Shown piece by piece: positions 37,066 through 47,750 of a stretch of 64,000 nt of DNA (positions within the stretch are counted from its first letter, which is position 1; the number at the start of each line of letters is the position of its first letter). A model generated the notes under the pieces. The model did no database searches. It saw nothing but the letters and a program-made list of their open reading frames with translations, and was not told the origin of the DNA. The position numbers were made by a program, and so were the translations under genes. Origin of the DNA: Erigeron canadensis (lineage: Eukaryota > Streptophyta > Magnoliopsida > Asterales > Asteraceae); NCBI RefSeq assembly GCF_010389155.1, contig NC_057763.1, positions 42,018,645-42,082,644 on the forward strand, written 5' to 3'.

Positions 37066-37728
37066 ATGGATTCTTCAGATTCAGATTCAGATTCTGGTGG
37101 TTCCACCATGAACAACCCACCACCACCACGTAAACGCCATCGATCAAAAGATGTCGAAGATACTGACGAGGTTGCAGTTCAATCTTTGCCACCACGAAAA
37201 CGCCATAAGTCATATACCACCTCAGAAGACGATGAAAAAGAAGTCGTTGTTCAACTTATGCCACCACGTAAACACCACCAATCCCATATTAGTACTGCAA
37301 AAGACGACGAGAATAATAATGCCATAGTGATTCAGTCAGTTTCAAAAGAGAAAGACGACGATGATGATGACGCGGCCTCCAAAACCATCACCACATGGAA
37401 GAAGTTACATGAGATCAGTCTTTTGAAGGGCATTCTTGAATACTACAAAGAAAACAGAACGTACCCGTTTGATGATCATACGAACGGCGGCATGCAGAAG
37501 TTGTATAAAGATTGGATAGAAAAAAGCGGAGTTTACGTAGAGAAAGATGCATTCAACGAGAAAATGGTGGATTTGCCTGAAAGATTCTTCATGAACCAGG
37601 AAAGGGTATACAGACTTGAAATGATACAAGGGTGGAAGGACCCTTTAGAGGGGAAAATCTTTGATTTATCGCATATGATTTGGGGGAGAGATAACCATCA
37701 TGATGAAGGCGGTCCTGCCGCTTCTTAG
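37066..37728 (+). CDS. GeBP/storekeeper-like DNA-binding protein, copy 1
   Basis: A single exon of 220 residues. Residues 1-105 are acidic and Ser-rich, and contain three spaced basic motifs, PPRKRHRS (20-27), PPRKRHKS (42-49) and PPRKHHQS (66-73), each followed by acidic residues, so the N-terminal part looks like an internal triplication and could act in nuclear import. Residues about 110-206 match the GeBP/storekeeper (DUF573-type) domain, a Myb-like DNA-binding fold: LHEISLLKGILEYYKE, TYPFDD, LYKDWIEKSGVY and the closing IFDLSHMIWG. The family acts in plant transcription, including cytokinin response and leucine-rich gene regulation, but the target is unknown here. It shares its 5' leader pattern with the next gene, indicating tandem duplication. 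It could be a diverged or fast-evolving member, because several usual residues of the middle helix are changed. Confidence 0.82.
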   Translation: MDSSDSDSDSGGSTMNNPPPPRKRHRSKDVEDTDEVAVQSLPPRKRHKSYTTSEDDEKEVVVQLMPPRKHHQSHISTAKDDENNNAIVIQSVSKEKDDDDDDAASKTITTWKKLHEISLLKGILEYYKENRTYPFDDHTNGGMQKLYKDWIEKSGVYVEKDAFNEKMVDLPERFFMNQERVYRLEMIQGWKDPLEGKIFDLSHMIWGRDNHHDEGGPAAS

Positions 37729-38979
37729 CTCGCATATTCAGGTGGCTTGTACGTGTTCGGGTTTACTATGTTCAGTTATTGTGTCAAGAACTATGGGTTT
37801 TGAATTTTGATCAAGTGAGGTACGTACTCAGAGGATTGACATTTAGTAAGAATGTTGACTCAGGGTTTTGACTTTAGTGTAGTCAAAGGCATACTTCTGG
37901 TAAATATAGTGTTAGATTTCGTATAGTTTATTGTGATTTTTTTTTTTTTTTTTTTTACGTTTTGGTGAGTACTTCTGGTAAGTGTGTAGGATAAGTTTTG
38001 ATCTGATTTTAATCACAAATTAAGTCACGTAGAATTGAAGTGGTTCATAATGAGTTTTGTGTTGGCTTTGACTAAAAAATGTAGAAATATAGAAGAAGAA
38101 GATTATTATACATGTATTTTGTTATTGTTTTATTGATTGATCGATGTTGTATAATAATAACCACAAAGTCTGAATTAAAAGTGGGTTAATTAATTGATTT
38201 GCACTGTGATCTGATGTGTCCGAACATAAACTTACGATTAAAGACGTTTAACAGAACTTTTTACACTATGCAAAAATTAAAGAAGCATATGGTACATGCA
38301 TGGAACCCTTTGACTTGGAACACCTTCACAAAAAGTCATCCCTAATTTGACCTCTTTAGTTAATGAAGTCCATCAACTAATTACAGTTTAAAATTACCCT
38401 CTACTTATTACTGTAAGTTCTTAATTGATCATCTTTCTAAATGGAATTAACTAACTTCATAAACCCAAAAACAAAAACCCGACTTTCAGATTAGTAATAG
38501 AGAACTAAAATTCTGTTTTTGATAAAAACAAACATTGTAAAAATCCCATTTAGATAGGCACTCTGTTTTTCATATATTTCAATTCTTTTTTTGAAAATTT
38601 TACAACTAAACGCTTTTATATACACGTCATAGTTTTGGGTTTTACTAATTAACGTACATGAATTCTAATAAGTCGTTATCATTCAAAATCTTATAAATTA
38701 CAGTTTAATTACTTAATAAATTAAAAAGTTATATACACCAAGCTCACACCTATATATATATATATATATACAAACAGAAGTCGTTATACGAAATCTTGAA
38801 ATACATAAAGTCATCACCTTTTTTCCATCTATTTCTTTCTCATCTCTAAAAAAACCCAAACTCAATGTCCGGCATTTTCAATTCTTATAATTAAAGATTG
38901 TTTACAAATACAAACCCACCATTCATATATATACAAAAGTTTCTTCAAGAAAACTAACAAACCCATCAAGATTCCATCC
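37729..38979. other. intergenic spacer between the two GeBP-like genes
   Basis: About 1.25 kb. It has a T-run near 37939-37957 and a (TA)n tract near 38751-38770. The sequence at about 38780-38830 (GAAATCTTGAAAT, then TCATCACCTTTTTTCC) resembles the region just before copy 1 (CAAAATCTTGAAAT ... TCATCACTTTTTTC), so the duplicated unit included the 5' flank. Confidence 0.65.
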
Positions 38980-39516
38980 ATGGAATGGCTACTACAAGGT
39001 TGCAGTTATGTTCGCACTTCAAGCAGCAGGAAGCGGAAACAACCAAACGAAAGAGACGATATCGACAATCTTTACTATTATACGTCAAACAAACGCCAAA
39101 GAACCGAAGAAAAAGCAACAAGAGACCGGGAGATTGCTCTCTTGAATGACATGATCGATTATCGCAACAAGAATCAAACGTACCCGTTTGACGACGATGA
39201 AGATCTGCGTAAATTCTACGAGGGGTGGATCAGAGGACGCGGGGTTTACGAAAACATGGTGGAAGTGAGTAAAAAAATGTATAAAATGTATTCAAGATAC
39301 ATGAAATCATCAAAGAACCCGATGTTCATTATTGAGATGCTGGATATTGATGAGACGCATCCCAACTATTGTGAAATATTCGACTTGTCGTATTCGATAT
39401 GGAATTCAACATCAAGAGAATCATCAGTTGCTACAGATTATTCTGATGGTGATCATAATGAGCCCAGCAGTGATATCGTGAGGATGATGAGCGCGATTCG
39501 GATTAGAACATGTTAA
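38980..39516 (+). CDS. GeBP/storekeeper-like protein, copy 2
   Basis: A single exon of 178 residues. The N-terminus has basic patches (SSSRKRKQP at 14-22, SNKRQRTEEK at 36-45) that may serve as a nuclear signal, but lacks the triple PPRK motif of copy 1. Residues about 48-142 carry the same domain: REIALLNDMIDY, TYPFDDDEDLRKFYEGWI, GRGVY and IFDLSYSIWN. The shared TYPFDD and IFDLS..IW blocks, same strand, 1.25-kb spacing and similar 5' leader support tandem duplication from one ancestor. Copy 2 has a shorter acidic region and a Ser/Asp-rich tail. The domain is diverged, so DNA binding is inferred, not shown. A related storekeeper-like gene lies beside GPAT8 in Arabidopsis as I recall it. Confidence 0.78.
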   Translation: MEWLLQGCSYVRTSSSRKRKQPNERDDIDNLYYYTSNKRQRTEEKATRDREIALLNDMIDYRNKNQTYPFDDDEDLRKFYEGWIRGRGVYENMVEVSKKMYKMYSRYMKSSKNPMFIIEMLDIDETHPNYCEIFDLSYSIWNSTSRESSVATDYSDGDHNEPSSDIVRMMSAIRIRTC

Positions 39517-40312
39517 GTCTGTAACCGCGCAAGATGAAGAGTGAAACAGTTTACAAGTGAAGTTTGACTTTTGGGTAAGAGTGTTTGATGTTTTTGCTTT
39601 AGGTGTCAAGAATTTGGATTTTGGGCTCAGAAACTGAAATTTTAGTCTTTAAAAGAGTGTAATTGATAAAGAATGGTATAGAAAAGCTTAAATGACAAAA
39701 TGGTTGACTTTTAGGCAACTCAAAGAACTAGCTTTTGGTAAATGTATTTGATGTGCATACTTTGTGTTTTTTTAAGTTTTTATCTTGACGATTAGTATCA
39801 TATCAGTATGATTTTGAAACCCTTCCTAGCATTCTTTGAATTTCATGATTTCATTTGTCTTTTTAGTCTTATATTGAGTTTGATTAAAATGAATTGAAGT
39901 TAGCTGACTTTAGGGAAGTCAAATGATTGAATTTTGGTAAGTATGCTTGAGCTTTTGGATTTAACTAGGTGTTAAGTTTTTGGATCCTGAAGTTAAGAAC
40001 TGAACATTTAGCTAGGTTTCTAAAGAGTGTATATATATAATAAGATTAGACGTAATGGACTAATGGTATAGAAAGTGTTTTAGAAGTAAAAATGTTTGAC
40101 TTTGAGGAAAGTCAAAGAACTAGCAACTGGTAAGTAAATGTGTTTGACGTTCATACTTTGTGTATTTGCTGTTCTTATCTTGATAATTGGCTTCATCTTT
40201 AACATGATTTTGGAAGTTGGAACCCTTTCTTTTGCAATTTCATATTTTGTTCATGATGTTAATAGGTTTATGTTAACTGAACAGAATGAAAAAAATGTAT
40301 ACTACTATTTAG

Positions 40313-40972
40313 TAGTGGTGAGTACGGTTCGGTTTGAGTCGGTTTTTGACTAAAACCGAAACCGAACCATTTAAAAAACTAAAACCATTGGGGTTTTTTT
40401 CGGTTTTTTCGGTTTGAGTTTATTTCGGTTCGGTTTTTCGATTTTAGTCGGTTTTTAACCACTTGTGGTTTGGGTCAAATTGAGTTTGAAAAGTTTATAA
40501 GTTTATACCCTATAATTACACCATAATTAATTTCAACAAGTTTTCAAAACAATATTAGCAACAATAACACTACAACAATGACAACAAATACATAAAAATA
40601 AGTTGTACAAACTTCAAATGAATTTTATATATAACTATTTATATGTGTTACGCGTTGTTTAACTATACATTTATTAAAGCAAAATCAATCTTGTTGTGCA
40701 TTTTCACTTAAACATATAAATGATATTATTATATACACCTAAAAATGCAAATATATTAACATAATTATTAAAAATTAATAATAAAATGATACAAATATAA
40801 AATAAAGTAAACAATATATATTTTTGGTTAGGTTCGGTTTTTCATTAGAAACCAAAACCGAACCATAACTTTCGGTTTTTAGAAAACCAAAACCAATGGT
40901 TTTTGGTTTTCGGTTCGAATTTTTTGGTTTTTATGGTTGTTTCAGTTTTCAGTCGGTTTTTGCTCACCCCTA
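40313..40972. mobile_element. hAT-like MITE rich in CGGTTTT repeats
   Basis: The left end is TAGTGGTGAGTACGG. The right end, on the opposite strand, is TAGGGGTGAGCAAAAACCG. The flanks are CTATTTAG (40305-40312) and GTATTTAC (40973-40980), agreeing at six of eight positions, which fits an aged 8-bp hAT duplication. Subterminal regions are packed with CGGTTT / AAACCG words in both orientations. No transposase. Confidence 0.6.
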
Positions 40973-41040
40973 GTATTTACAGGGGAATTGTAGTTTGTGC
41001 AATGACTACATTTAACACATTAAAGAATGATCTTTTAGGC

Positions 41041-41170
41041 TCCATGATCTTTTATTTATTTGAACAATAACTTTTGGTAAATGTGTTTGATGTTCATACT
41101 TTGTGTCCATGATCTTATTTATTTGAACAATAACTTTTGGTAAATGTATTTGATGTTCATACTTTGTGTT
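41041..41170. repeat. 65-bp tandem duplication
   Basis: TCCATGATCTT, ATTTATTTGAACAATAAC and TTTGATGTTCATACTTTGTG recur in the same order with a 65-bp period, from 41041 and from 41106, with only a few differences. Confidence 0.8.
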
Positions 41171-41717
41171 TTTTGATGTTCTTATATTGACAATTAGTAT
41201 CATTTCAGCATAATTTTGAAGCCCTTTCGAACTTTCTTTGGATTTCATGATTTCATTTGTCTTTTTTCTCATGATGTATTGATGTTAATATTTTTATGTT
41301 GACTTTGATTGATATAGTCGAAACAGAATAAAGAAACGTATATAAATGGTAGGTGATTCGTCGAAGAAGATGATTCGTATATATAATTGTCCTACATATG
41401 ATTCATTAGGTTTTTTTGGAATGGAATTTTTTTTTTTTTTGGAATGGCTATGATTCATTAGGCGATGATTAAAAAACTTCACAGGTTTAGAAATGAAGTT
41501 GGTTGATTTTAGGGAAGTCAAAAGATTGAATTTTGGTAAGTATGTTTGATGTTTTCGATTTAGGTGTCAATTATCTGGATTCTGGATTTAAGAACTCAAT
41601 GCCCAAAAGATTGAATTTTGGTAAGTCTTTGAGGGTCGAGTGTAATTGATAAAACTCAATGCCCAGTGGTATAAAAAATATTTAAAGACAAGAAATAAAA
41701 CACACCATCAAGTCTTT

Positions 41718-41735
41718 TGGCGCCGTTGCCGGGGA
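41718..41735 (+). other. primer binding site of an Athila/Tat-like Ty3 retrotransposon
   Basis: TGGCGCCGTTGCCGGGGA matches the 3' end complement of plant tRNA-Asp, the usual minus-strand primer site in Athila/Tat-type elements. It marks the left side of the internal region. I could not define the matching 5' LTR upstream. Confidence 0.75.
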
Positions 41736-42181
41736 CGCGACGCATTTTTAGTTTAGTAGTGTATTTCGATCTTGCTTTGTGTTTTGGCACGAAGTAGTTA
41801 CTTTTCAGTACTTAGTTAAGTTAATTAGGTTAAGTAGTAAATTAGGTTAAAATTGGGTTTAACTTAATTAGGTCGTATTTTCATTTTTCTTTAAAATCAA
41901 AAATACCAAAAATATTTTCTTTTTATTATTTTCTAGAAGTAAGGTTAGATTGTTTGCGTTTAGGTTAATTTAGCTTTCATTTTGTTTTTAGAAGTTACTA
42001 ATCGTTTTCGTGTTTTCGTGTTTGTCTTTGTTCTAGATTCTTTTTCTTTAGTTTTCGTTTAGTTGTTTCAATTAAGGTAGATACAATGCACTGGAAGAAA
42101 TCTGAAGGAGGTGATTCGGAGATGGACGAAGAAGCAAAAAGGGGAAACAACATGAAAATCCTCCGAGCAGCTCAAGCCAGC

Positions 42182-45100
42182 TGTAACACCCCATAATTTA
42201 AGGTAATTTAAATAAGTATTTTTAATTTATGTAAACTAAAATATAAACATTATGATATATAAGTTATATCTGGTATATCTAGTGTATGCCTAAAGTACCA
42301 GTCAACTAATTAGTACCTTTATTGTACATAGTAACTTATTTTAGGGACTAATATGTGATATATGACAAATTCATTATATTATTAGTTTATTACTAGATAA
42401 CTACAATAAAATGAATATATATAAAAGAAAAAGAAATAGATGAAGGATATATACTTTATGTAGCACCGAAACTGAAACGGCAAAGGAGCACGGGAACGAT
42501 ACGGGAACGGGAAAACTAAAAAAGTTAGGATACGAGTACGGCAAAGATACGGCAATAATAATATTTAAAAAAATAAAAATATATTGCTTTTATATAGAGA
42601 AAGACTTGAGACTTAATAGATTATGTATAATTATATATGTATAATTTCATAATATATGTTTGGTGGTGACCGGTGATCACGGATTAAATTTTTACTAATC
42701 AATGAGGGAATAGAAAAAGCTTGATGGAGATCTCAAATGTATAATGTAGTTGGTTTGTGTTTGAGGTATGCATTTGGAATAGAAAAAGCTCATTGAAACC
42801 CTATTATTAATTGAATACGGTATGGAAGCTTCATAGAAACGTTTCGGTATATATGGAAACTTCAAGGAAACGTTTCGTCGTGTTTCGTACGAGTTTCCGT
42901 TCACATGGAGTTTCCGAAACGGATACGCCTACCTGTTTGGATTTTCGGTACATCATAGTATATACTCTCTGGAGGCTACACTTACACAAATCACGTGTAT
43001 ATAGTGTGAAATAGAAGGTATAAGAGGGTGCTAGAAGAGGCTGTAACTATAGCTCAAGAACACAAGGAGTTAAATTTTTGTTAAATTCGGAGTTGTGTTC
43101 AAGTCATCTAGTCCTCAATATAAGTTCAATCTAAGGTATGATTTTATCACTATTTAAGATTAAGTTGGGTTATACAGGAAACCCGAAGTTCAGTCTTGTT
43201 AAGATTGAATTATGTTCAGGCTATAATATGACCCAATTAGTACTATCAAGTTCACCTCAAAAGAAAATTTTATTTGGTAAAAAATTAGTCATACAAGTTT
43301 TGTTTTATAATACATACTAGTGATTTGAAACAAGTTGTTGTTGCAATTTGAATTACTAAATACATGGATAGTTACTTAAACAGAAGAAGTAATTTTTATA
43401 GTAGATAAAATCATGTAGACAAGGTGTTTGATGATATGCCTTAAAGAAAACTTGATTTTTCACAAATGGGTCATATTAGCTAAGGAATGTTTAAAAGCAG
43501 CAAGCAGTAGACTAGAGAGGATAGAAGATTATATTGTAACCTTACGTGACGTGTATATATATATGCTTTATGTATAGGTTACACAAGAGATCAATCAAGG
43601 TAAGTAACGGATAGATTAGAATGGTAGGTAATATCCAAAATGCATATAGATATGTATGAGGGTATGTACCTATCGCATTATTAGAAAGTTACTTTACACG
43701 GGATCGATCTAGATATCTCTCGTATGGGTATGCCATATGTTATATATATTTGAATGCATAGAATTACTAGAAATTATAGAATAGAAATAATGGGTAGTAC
43801 TCGGAATGCATATAGACATGTATGAGGGTACGTATCTATTATATTTTAGAAGGTAACCCCTATGGGATTGATCTAGATATCTCTCCTACGGGGTAAGCCA
43901 CATGTTATATGTACGTTAGAGTACATTTACAGAATTATTAGAAAAGGAATTCCTTACATAATAGAATGTGAATCTGAATTTGTTTCAGATCACAACAAAA
44001 AGATTTTAGATTATGCATGCTTTATACGCTAGAACCCGTTTACTCACTAAGTATTTATACTTACCGTTATATATTATGTTTTTCTTTTTAGGTGAGACAA
44101 GTGGAACCCGAAAAGATTCAGGGATGGGTATAGCTTAGCACTAGCGGTGTTGCTCGTTGGATGGGTAACGAGTATCTCTTATGCCTTTCTTTGATACTAG
44201 TTACGCCCTTTTTGTGCAACTTATAAAGTTGCAAATTAAATCGGTTTGTAAACTAGCTTTTTGGAAACAGATTTATGATGGTCATGTTTTAAACACGTAA
44301 ATATGTAGCTTTGCACTAGTTTGTACAGAACTGGTCTTGGTCCTGGTCAAGCTTAAGCCTCATGTGTTTTGAACCTCGATAGTCATTTTGTATGTAAATA
44401 TTCTGTTGAAAGTAGTACTGAATGTTTTGTTTTAGGCTGAGATACGCCAAGAGTCGAGTCGACTAGTTACAGAGATCTAATTCTAGAGCAGGTTCACTAC
44501 TTGTATGGTTGGTCTTCCTGGTCACTCCAATACCGAAAGAAAAACCACCTCATTGTTTGTCCGGTTCATATCCTTGGCTTTTGATCATAAGATACGAGCT
44601 GCATATATTAGTTTGTTTAGCTCCCCTTGGTAGTCCATGTTAAAAACCATATGATGTTTTTGTCCAAGTTCTACTTCAATTTTTGGTCATAAAATGAGAA
44701 GAAGATACATAGGCAGCTTGGTTACGTTTCCCTTGCTAGTTGAATTTAAGCCACCTGATGGTTTTTATGAAGTTATATATAGTTAGTACTTCGTCATAAA
44801 ATGGAAGCTATTTTAGACAATTTTCCTTGGTGGTCTATGTCAATATCTCTTGGTGCTTTTTGTCACAAAACGAGTTTATACATGTTTAAGTCTTGGTGTA
44901 TTGCTTGCTAACTCGTATTAAACCTCCTGACGGCTTATAGACCAACTGTTCCTTTACCAAAGTATATCAGGTGGTAGTCGTCTTCCATTATTTGATCTAA
45001 GGTCGGGCCATCGAGTTTACATATCAACCACACTGCCCCTGGTGATAACTCTCGAGTCATTAAGGATCCAGTCTTGTGTTTTACTTTTCATATTATATGA

Positions 45101-45264
45101 TATAAAGATCACGTTTTTCGATATTGGAAAGGTATGCGTGTCAAGGTAACAAGCCATGCACCAGGTTCTATTTTTTAGGTTATACAATGATCGGTTATAG
45201 CTTATAAAAATAAATATAACATGAAGTAAATGTTTTTAATTAAAAAAAAAGTACGGGCGTTTCA
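42182..45264 (+). mobile_element. solo LTR (TGTAACACCCC...TTTCA), 3083 bp
   Basis: It starts TGTAACACCCC, a common plant LTR start, and ends GGGCGTTTCA. A perfect 5-bp target duplication CCAGC flanks it (42177-42181 and 45265-45269). No internal retroviral-type domains lie inside, so it is a solo LTR left by recombination. It contains a two-copy tandem segment of about 180 bp (near 43612-43940, with ATGCATATAGA and GATCTAGATATCTCTC words) and four diverged segments near 44560-44900 with TCATAAAATG words. A separate DNA element sits at 42456-42958. Confidence 0.8.
42456..42958 (-). mobile_element. short DNA element, copy 2 (nested in the solo LTR)
   Basis: It starts TTATGTAGCACCGAAAC and ends TTTTCGGTACATCATA. 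Relative to the copy at 11118-11592 it is inverted. Both share CGAAACGTTTC-like words, the CATGGAGTTTC / GAAACTCCATG word and GGGAACG / CGTTCCC-type runs. It makes this a three-level nest: DNA element in LTR in Ty3 remnant. Confidence 0.65.
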
Positions 45265-46145
45265 CCAGCGCCGCTGGACACTCAGGCCTACGCCGCTGGT
45301 GATACACCAGCGCCGCTGGGAAGGTATGAGCATTCCGAAAACCCTAATTTCGATTTTGTTACTTATTTTAGATCAGTTGATTTCATGTCTGGAACCAAGA
45401 ACCTCGACCAAAATACCTCGATATGTTTCGTCCCTGAAGACAAAGGGCGAAAAAGAACTGGACAGAGCCAACCAGCGCTGCTGGAACAATTCCAGCACCG
45501 CTAGGACAATCAGCAAGTCGAGAGCGTCTTTCTAATCTTTATCCAAAACCGCGACCGAAGCACCCGGAAATATTCATACGTCAGGAGCGGCTGATGAAAG
45601 AGATTGAGGATTTTGACCAGGTAGATTACTCAAGATGGGAGAAGGCATGGGAAGAATGCATGAAACTTCATTGGAAATTCATCAGCTCCCTAAATGAGAT
45701 CATTGATCACATCAAGGAAGGACCGTCCAGGGAAAGAAGTTACAAGAAGTTCACTTACGACCTCTATGTTGCAAAGGCTGAAGAGATTCAAAACTTGCTG
45801 CAGAAGAAGGCGGATACGGTTTGGAAAAAAATCGAGGAGAAATTGAAAATGCTAGTCGACACGTTGACAAATCTGAGGTTGAATGGAGAAGACCACACTA
45901 GATGGATACCGGATGAGGCTGAGCTGCATGCTACTCTAACTCGTGTCAAATGGTCACTGGAAAGCTTCAGGAGGATAAAGGAAAGAGTGCACGACATGAA
46001 ACAATCAATCCCAGAAATCATCAAGTCATACCAACGTTGTTGGGCCCCGATCAGCGCTGCTGGTGACCCTTCAGGCACAGACCAGCGCCGCTGGAGGGTC
46101 ATCAGGACACTACCATCTCTGCTGGACGACAGCCAGCGCCGCTGG
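45265..46145. repeat. dispersed 13-bp palindrome CCAGCGCCGCTGG in the gag-like region
   Basis: Exact copies start at 45265, 45307, 46082 and 46133. Near copies start at 45472, 45492, 46031, 46051 and 46112. The word is its own reverse complement apart from the central base. In the main frame it encodes QRRW, so the protein has a recurrent QRRW/QRCW motif. Confidence 0.85.
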
Positions 46146-46241
46146 GAACCCAGAAGAGACAACCACATAACCAGTTTTGATCGGAACGAAGGGGAAAACG
46201 ACACACTTCTCAAGACCAAAGTTGAAAAAGGGGTGGAATGA
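45594..46241 (+). pseudogene. gag-like frame of the Ty3 remnant
   Basis: A frame of 215 codons from an internal ATG, open upstream for some codons. The first 140 residues are charged and helix-prone (SRWEKAWEECMKLHWKF, KKADTVWKKIEEKLK), resembling a structural gag-type or coiled-coil segment. The last 70 carry YQRCW, DQRRW and SQRRW motifs. No zinc knuckle is seen. A stop and a frame change separate it from the protease-like part. The assignment rests on its position between primer site and protease. Confidence 0.5.
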
Positions 46242-46873
46242 TGATAGTCAAAGGTTGCCTGGAAAGCTGATGATCCCATGTCAAATAAACCATTCGGGAA
46301 GTGTACTAGCAATGTTCGACTCCGGATCCAACGTCAACATTATGCCCAAGATATTGCATGACCACTTGAACCTTCAAGGAGGCAACCCAAAAGAGATGAA
46401 GCTGGAAAGTATAAATGGAATCTCGCTTTGTAAAGGAGCATAGGTGGAAGGATTTTTTAATCACGATAGAGGAAGTAAGCTTTGAAACAACATTCGTAGT
46501 TCTAGAGCTTCCTCGTCACCACAGACTCACATTGATTTTGGGAAGACCATTTCTACACTCGGCAAGAGCAACAATGGATTTCGACAGATGCGAGATATTT
46601 TCAAGGAAGGGGACCGAAAGCCTTTTACTTAAAGCAGATATGGGAGAAGAAGGAACATATGTTAGATGTTACCAAATTGAAGTAGAGAAAGATGGCTTGA
46701 AAGAACTAGAAGAATTAATGGAGGTGATAAGTAATGTTTGGATATCAGATGGTGAGAGCGAAGACGAACTATTATCCTTAGGAGAAGGAGAAGAGTTCGT
46801 TGAATTAGCCATGGACACCTCCATAATCTTCGGCTTTAAGCAAAGAGAGGATGAAACTTTAGAAGAAGCATGA
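46177..46873 (+). pseudogene. retropepsin-like aspartic protease, frameshifted
   Basis: The first frame (46177-46443) contains FDSGSNVNIMP with the catalytic DSG. It meets a stop at 46441. The continuation is in a different frame (46415-46873) and carries LILGRPFLHSARA, the usual C-terminal protease landmark. The shift near 46440 breaks the polyprotein. A further acidic open segment runs to about 47240, but no reverse transcriptase follows. Confidence 0.7.
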
Positions 46874-47682
46874 CAACGTATTATAGGCTTACTAAGAAGT
46901 TTCCCACCTGAAACATTTTGGACGGATGACATTATCGACTGTTTCTACTTTAGGGTTAAAGAATTAGAACAATACTTTTTGGACGAAGCAGCCGGGGGAG
47001 ACTTCCTCGTCATTTCAGTAGCAGAAGAACTAGATATCTTGAATGAAGACGGCTATAGAAAGGTGAATCTAGAAGAAAGAGAGGAGGTAACTAAAAGACT
47101 TCAACCTATATTTGATGTGAAGAGGTTTAAACAAAAGGAGGAAGAAGGAACAGGGGAAGCCTGGAAAAGGATGGAGAGTCTTGTTGAAAAAATTATACTT
47201 ATGCAAATTATATGTACATTTATGTACAATATGAAAATGTGATAATATTGTCAAATGTGAACATTCAAGCTTATGAAAAAGTAAATGAGAACAAATTATT
47301 AAATTACATGTGCTAGAGATAATTTATTATGAAAAGTGATTTATTTAAATGTGCAAATTAGATATACACATATGTACATGTCAAAAATATAATAAAGACG
47401 TAATATGTGAACATGATAAAATAACACCATTTTATATCTAGACACAATTGATAATTATAGAAAAAAATTTTCCCACCAAATCTATATATATATAAAAGGC
47501 TATCAGAAAACGCTTAGGTGGCGCTCTCTGAGCCCGCCATGTCAGCAATTTCTGATGTGGCGTTACCAGAGCGATTTGAATGGCACGTCAGCAGTCACAT
47601 CAGCATTTTAAGCGCTGATGTGTAGTGTCCACGTCAGCTTGAAAGCCATAAATGTACACTTTATATTTAAAAAAAAGATGGT

Positions 47683-47750
47683 TTTGGGTCTCGAACCCGA
47701 GACCTGTTGTTCAGTCGCAGCGCATGCTTACCACTTGAGCCAACGAAGGT
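47683..47750 (-). mobile_element. tRNA-like SINE head inside the Helitron
   Basis: On the minus strand TGGCTCAAGTGGTAAGC (A-box-like) is followed by GGTCTCGGGTTCGAGACC, containing a perfect B-box GGTTCGAGACC. The body is short, so the boundaries are uncertain. It lacks a normal acceptor stem and is not a functional tRNA. Confidence 0.5.

Larger units (their letters stand above)
39517..41717. other. 3' flank of GeBP copy 2 with duplicated segments and a MITE
   Basis: Degenerate copies of one flank segment recur near 39720-39900, 40090-40170 and 41040-41330, each with TTTTGGTAAATG-, TTTGATGTTCATACTTTGTG- and GATTTCATGATTTCATTTGTC-like words. This suggests repeated duplication of the gene's 3' side. 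A hAT-like element (40313-40972) interrupts it. Confidence 0.55.
41718..47250 (+). mobile_element. decayed Athila/Tat-like Ty3 retrotransposon, split by a solo LTR
   Basis: The internal region begins with the tRNA-Asp primer site (41718-41735) and an A/T-rich leader, then an open stretch from ATG at about 42086 (MHWKKSEGG...). At 42182 it is interrupted by a 3.1-kb solo LTR, and it resumes at 45265. It continues through a gag-like part with repeated QRRW motifs and a frame-shifted retropepsin-like part to about 47250. Reverse transcriptase, RNase H, integrase and the 3' LTR are not seen, so the element is truncated and inactive. Confidence 0.7.

Noticed and set aside
47683..47750. Possible tRNA gene
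   Set aside because: Good B-box and A-box words, but no acceptor stem pairing or standard anticodon arm; better explained as a SINE head.
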